Origin: Herbiconiux solani NBRC 106740
GTDB taxonomy: Bacteria; Actinomycetota; Actinomycetes; Actinomycetales; Microbacteriaceae
NCBI RefSeq assembly: GCF_001571005.1
Contig: NZ_BCST01000014.1
Location: 1 to 35,020 of the forward strand
Length of the DNA stretch: 35,020 nucleotides
Direction: 5' to 3'
The notes under the pieces: model-generated
Seen by the model: only the letters and a program-made list of their open reading frames with translations
Told to the model about the DNA's origin: nothing
Databases searched by the model: none
Position numbers and translations under genes: made by a program
Part shown: piece after piece, positions 32,215 to 35,020 of the stretch
Position numbering within the stretch: position 1 is the stretch's first letter
How the letters are laid out: every line of letters begins with the position of its first letter

Positions 32215-32797
32215 AGTCCCTTCGCCCACCGGGGCCGTAGACGACGATGCCGACGATCGGCACGGCGAGCCAGAAGATCCACGACCAGCGGAAGCCGTCG
32301 GGGAGGAAGAAGCCGCAGAGCAGGAAGAGCACCAGCGCGAGGATCGGCGTGATGCTCACGGCGACGACACCGGCCGCGCCGCCGAGAGGGCGACGGCGAC
32401 TGTAGTCGGGGCGGTCGTCGTCCCGGCGGTCGAAGCCCGAGCCGTCGCCCGCGCCGTCGCGATACCCCGAGCCGTCGCGGGCGCCTGCGCCAAGGCCGCC
32501 CGCAGGCGCCGATCCGGGCGCGGCGGTGAACCCGGCCGGGGGCGCGAGGTCGGGGTCGGGCGACGGATCGCTGACCGAGTCGATCACGCTCTCGTTCGCG
32601 GTGTCGGGGAGATCGGTGAACAGGGGCGCGAGGTCGCCGCGGGTCACGGCCGCGCGGGCCGCGGTCGAGCGCTCGAGGTACTCGTCGGCGGTGAGCCGGC
32701 CGTCGGTGTGGGCGCGGGCGAGCGCCGCGACCGCGGACTCCCGGTCGCTGTTGCTCAAGCGCAGGGACGTCTTCGTCGGGTCGCTGTAATCGGTCAT
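32201..32797 (-). CDS. DUF1707 domain protein with C-terminal membrane segments
   Basis: This is a 198-residue protein. The N-terminal DUF1707 domain has LRLSNSDRESAVAALARAHTDGRLTADEYLERSTAARAAVTRGDLAPLFTDLP. A long disordered Gly/Asp/Arg-rich linker follows. Two hydrophobic segments (VVAVSITPILALVLFLLCGFF and WIFWLAVPIVGIVVYG) end the protein, so it is membrane-anchored with the DUF1707 domain in the cytoplasm. It overlaps the DUF6578-like gene downstream. ATG 32797 is used, preceded by TTGGGG. The domain is widespread in actinobacteria and its role unknown. Confidence 0.85.
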   Translation of the reverse strand: MTDYSDPTKTSLRLSNSDRESAVAALARAHTDGRLTADEYLERSTAARAAVTRGDLAPLFTDLPDTANESVIDSVSDPSPDPDLAPPAGFTAAPGSAPAGGLGAGARDGSGYRDGAGDGSGFDRRDDDRPDYSRRRPLGGAAGVVAVSITPILALVLFLLCGFFLPDGFRWSWIFWLAVPIVGIVVYGPGGRRDYDRR

Positions 32798-32904
32798 GCC
32801 CCAACTCTGCCGCACTCCGCCGGTTTCGCGGTAGAACGCAGCACCCGTCCCCCGCTGCTCGTGTCCCTACGGGCCTGGATGGATGCATCCCGACCGTGCT
32901 ACCG

Positions 32905-32930
32905 TGTGGTCAGACCACATGGTCGGACCA
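32905..32930. promoter_or_regulatory. lldR: Two LldR/FadR-type operators before the regulator gene
   Basis: TGTGGTCAGACCACA (32905-32919) is a perfect palindrome, and TGGTCGGACCA (32920-32930) is a second copy of the same core. Both fit the pattern TNGTNNNACNA known for Corynebacterium LldR. The two cores are 13 bp apart. A TACCGT -10 box (32900-32905) touches the first copy, so transcription would begin inside it and be blocked by the bound protein. This indicates autorepression and control of the following gene. Confidence 0.7.
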
Positions 32931-32967
32931 CACGCAGCCATACCGGGGACCGTCGAGGAGGACGAGA

Positions 32968-33732
32968 GTGAGCGCAGCATCCGCGCCCGCCGTCGACACC
33001 GCCCGCGCGTGGGAGACCGTGCTGCAGCGCATCGAGTCCGACCTCATCGCGGGGGCGCTGACCCCGGGCGACCACCTGCCCTCCGAGCGGGCGCTGGCCG
33101 CCGAGCTCGGTGTCGGGCGGTCGAGCGTGCGCGAGGCGCTGCGGGTGCTCGAGGTGCTCGGGCTGATCCGCACCCAGACCGGATCGGGGCCGCAGTCCGG
33201 CGCGATCATCATCTCGCGACCCAGCGGCGGGATGACGGCGCTCGTGCGCCTGCAGGTCGCGGCCCACGGTTTCGCCGTGCGCGACGTGGTGAAGACGCGG
33301 CTCGTGCTCGAGTCGGACGTCGTGACCGAGCTGGCGCGAGCATCCGGTGCGGCCCCCACGCCGGCGCTCGCCCCCGCGCTCGAGATCCTCGACGCGATGG
33401 AGCAGCCGGGCGACGAGCTCACGCGCGACGAGTTCCTCACCCTCGACCAGGCCTTCCACCTCGCCCTCGCGGTGGCCTCGGGCAACGAGGTGATCGCGGC
33501 GATGATGGCGGGCCTCCGCGAATCGATCGAGGCCTACGTGCGCGTGGGCGCATCCGTCCTCCCCTCCTGGGACGACACCTCCACGCGCCTCAAGGCCGAG
33601 CACCGCGCCATCGTCGCCGCGATCGAAGCCGGCGACCCCGAGCTCGCGCGCACGCGCATCCGCGACCACATCGAGACGTACCACGCCGAGACGAACGTCT
33701 CGAGCATCCACCCCCACCGAGAGGACACCTAG
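32968..33732 (+). CDS. lldR: FCD-domain GntR regulator, probable LldR
   Basis: This is a 254-residue regulator. The winged helix (about 10-75) reads [43 protein letters not shown]. The FCD ligand domain (about 90-240) has [20 protein letters not shown] and [30 protein letters not shown], where Asp and His residues would hold a metal. GTG 32968 is preceded by GAGGAGG. It is followed 2 bases after the stop codon by the L-lactate dehydrogenase gene, and its operators match the LldR pattern. This supports a lactate-responsive role. The name is inferred. Confidence 0.85.
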   Translation: MSAASAPAVDTARAWETVLQRIESDLIAGALTPGDHLPSERALAAELGVGRSSVREALRVLEVLGLIRTQTGSGPQSGAIIISRPSGGMTALVRLQVAAHGFAVRDVVKTRLVLESDVVTELARASGAAPTPALAPALEILDAMEQPGDELTRDEFLTLDQAFHLALAVASGNEVIAAMMAGLRESIEAYVRVGASVLPSWDDTSTRLKAEHRAIVAAIEAGDPELARTRIRDHIETYHAETNVSSIHPHREDT

Positions 33733-33734
33733 AC

Positions 33735-35020
33735 ATGGTCCAGCGCCGCATCCCCAAGATCAAAGACCTCGCACCGCTCATGCACTTCAAGGCGCCCGAG
33801 CTCAACGCGAAGAAGCGCCGGCTCGACTCGGCCCTGACGATCGCCGACCTGCGCGCGATCGCCAAGCGTCGCACGCCGAAGGCCGCCTTCGACTACACCG
33901 AGGGTGCCGCCGAGGGCGAGATCAGCCTGAAGCGCGCGCGTCAGGCGTTCGAGGACATCCAGTTCAACCCGGCGATCCTCCGCGACGTGTCGACCGTGAA
34001 CACCGGATGGGACGTGCTCGGCGCCCCCGTCGCCCTGCCCTTCGGCATCGCGCCCACCGGCTTCACCCGCATGATGCAGACCGAGGGCGAGATCGCGGGA
34101 GCCGGCGCCGCCGGTGCCGCGGGCATCCCGTTCTCGCTGTCGACGATGGGCACGACCGCGATCGAGGACGTGAAGGCGGCGAACCCGACGGGCCGCAACT
34201 GGTTCCAGCTCTACATGTGGAAGGACCGCCCCCGCTCGATGGCACTGGTCGAGCGCGCTGCGGCCGCCGGGTTCGACACGCTGCTGGTCACGGTCGACGT
34301 GCCGGTCGCCGGCGCGCGGCTGCGCGACAAGCGCAACGGCTTCTCGATCCCGCCGCAGTTGACCGCGGGCACCGTGGTCAACGCCATTCCGCGGCCCGAG
34401 TGGTGGATCAACTTCCTCACCACCGAACCCCTCGCCTTCGCCTCGCTCGACCGCTGGTCGGGCACTGTCGGCGAGCTGCTCGACTCGATGTTCGACCCGA
34501 CCGTCACCTTCGAGGATCTCGAGTGGATCAAGGCCCAGTGGCCCGGCAAGATCGTCGTCAAGGGCGTGCAGAGCATGGGCGACGCGCGCCGCCTCGCCGA
34601 GATCGGCGTCGACGGCATCACGCTCTCGAACCACGGTGGGCGCCAGCTCGACCGGGCGCCGATCCCCTTCCACCTGCTTCCGGATGTCGCGCGCGAGTTC
34701 GGCGGCGAGTACGAGGTGCACCTCGACACGGGCATCATGTCCGGTGCCGACATCGTGGCCTCGGTGGCGCTCGGTGCCCGGTTCACGATGGTGGGTCGCG
34801 CCTACCTCTACGGCCTGATGGCCGGGGGCCGCGAGGGAGTCGACCGGATGATCGCAATCCTCGGCGAGCAGATCACCCGCACGATGCGGCTGCTGGGGGT
34901 CAACTCGCTCGAGGAGCTGAACCCCTCGCACGTCACGCAGCTCGAGCGCCTCGCGCCGCGGCTCGTGGCGCCGGCGGCGGTGCAGGCGGCGGCCGCCGCC
35001 CCCGCGAAGCGCGCCCCCGC
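33735..35020 (+). CDS. lldD: L-lactate dehydrogenase (quinone), FMN-dependent alpha-hydroxy acid oxidase (3' end cut)
   Basis: This is an FMN-dependent TIM-barrel enzyme oxidising L-lactate to pyruvate, passing electrons to quinone. The frame has no stop within the window, so 428 codons are visible and the protein continues. Signature segments are [36 protein letters not shown], and [12 protein letters not shown] with the catalytic His300. The 33-residue extension before the barrel and the long insertion before the SNHGG motif ([24 protein letters not shown]) are typical of LldD. It begins 2 bases after the regulator stop, so they form one operon. Gene name is by family and context. Confidence 0.88.
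   Translation, partial: MVQRRIPKIKDLAPLMHFKAPELNAKKRRLDSALTIADLRAIAKRRTPKAAFDYTEGAAEGEISLKRARQAFEDIQFNPAILRDVSTVNTGWDVLGAPVALPFGIAPTGFTRMMQTEGEIAGAGAAGAAGIPFSLSTMGTTAIEDVKAANPTGRNWFQLYMWKDRPRSMALVERAAAAGFDTLLVTVDVPVAGARLRDKRNGFSIPPQLTAGTVVNAIPRPEWWINFLTTEPLAFASLDRWSGTVGELLDSMFDPTVTFEDLEWIKAQWPGKIVVKGVQSMGDARRLAEIGVDGITLSNHGGRQLDRAPIPFHLLPDVAREFGGEYEVHLDTGIMSGADIVASVALGARFTMVGRAYLYGLMAGGREGVDRMIAILGEQITRTMRLLGVNSLEELNPSHVTQLERLAPRLVAPAAVQAAAAAPAKRAP

Noticed and set aside
1-35020. CRISPR arrays, insertion sequences, tRNA or rRNA genes
   Set aside because: No spaced identical repeats, transposase motifs or tRNA-like cloverleaf sequences were found on reading through both strands.

Overview
The window is a gene-dense, very GC-rich stretch of an actinobacterial chromosome. 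An F420-type PPOX protein, short-leader or leaderless promoters with TAnnnT -10 boxes, DUF6328, DUF3253 and DUF5996 proteins, an LldR-like regulator and a marked preference for the hexamer GGATGC/GCATCC all suggest the family Microbacteriaceae. That placement is an inference, and I cannot name a genus. I saw no rRNA, tRNA, CRISPR array, insertion sequence, phage gene or replication origin, so the region reads as chromosomal, with ordinary and accessory metabolism mixed.

Layout. 1-2.9 kb: an FtsX-type ABC permease with a very large ectodomain, possibly cut by the window edge. 3.0-7.3 kb: four glycosyltransferases joined by 4-bp stop/start overlaps, a clear glycan or glycolipid operon behind a good promoter. 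7.3-7.9 kb: a small unknown gene lying between two long hairpins of one previously unfamiliar family. 7.9-9.6 kb: a leftward set of DJ-1/PfpI, SRPBCC and DUF6328 proteins, of stress or envelope type. 9.6-12.3 kb: a NlpC/P60-like protein, a cation diffusion facilitator and a HAD phosphatase. 12.5-15.0 kb: two stand-alone receivers and a membrane PAS histidine kinase in one operon. 15.0-16.7 kb: small proteins including an F420-type PPOX oxidoreductase and DUF3253. 16.7-18.9 kb: a TehA/SLAC1-type transporter divergent from a LysR regulator with an operator-like palindrome between them. 19.0-19.5 kb: a lipoprotein.

19.5-23.5 kb: a three-gene molybdenum hydroxylase operon (FAD, Mo and 2Fe-2S subunits) resembling the PaoABC aldehyde oxidoreductase, but without a visible Tat signal. 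23.6-27.9 kb: a membrane-anchored esterase-like hydrolase, then an MMPL exporter with a long heptad-repeat coiled coil, divergent from a TetR regulator. 28.0-31.6 kb: an SDR oxidoreductase, an AraC regulator divergent from an alpha/beta hydrolase, and a DUF5996 protein. 31.6-32.8 kb: a DUF6578-like and a DUF1707 protein. 32.9-35.0 kb: an FCD/GntR regulator with two operator copies of LldR type, followed by the FMN-dependent L-lactate dehydrogenase gene, which runs off the window end.

The most unusual feature is the pair of hairpins at 7400-7468 and 7764-7840. They share an identical 14-11-14 geometry and a conserved inner core, while their outer arms differ in sequence yet remain perfectly paired. 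This pattern points to selection for structure and to a dispersed element family that I do not recognise as described.
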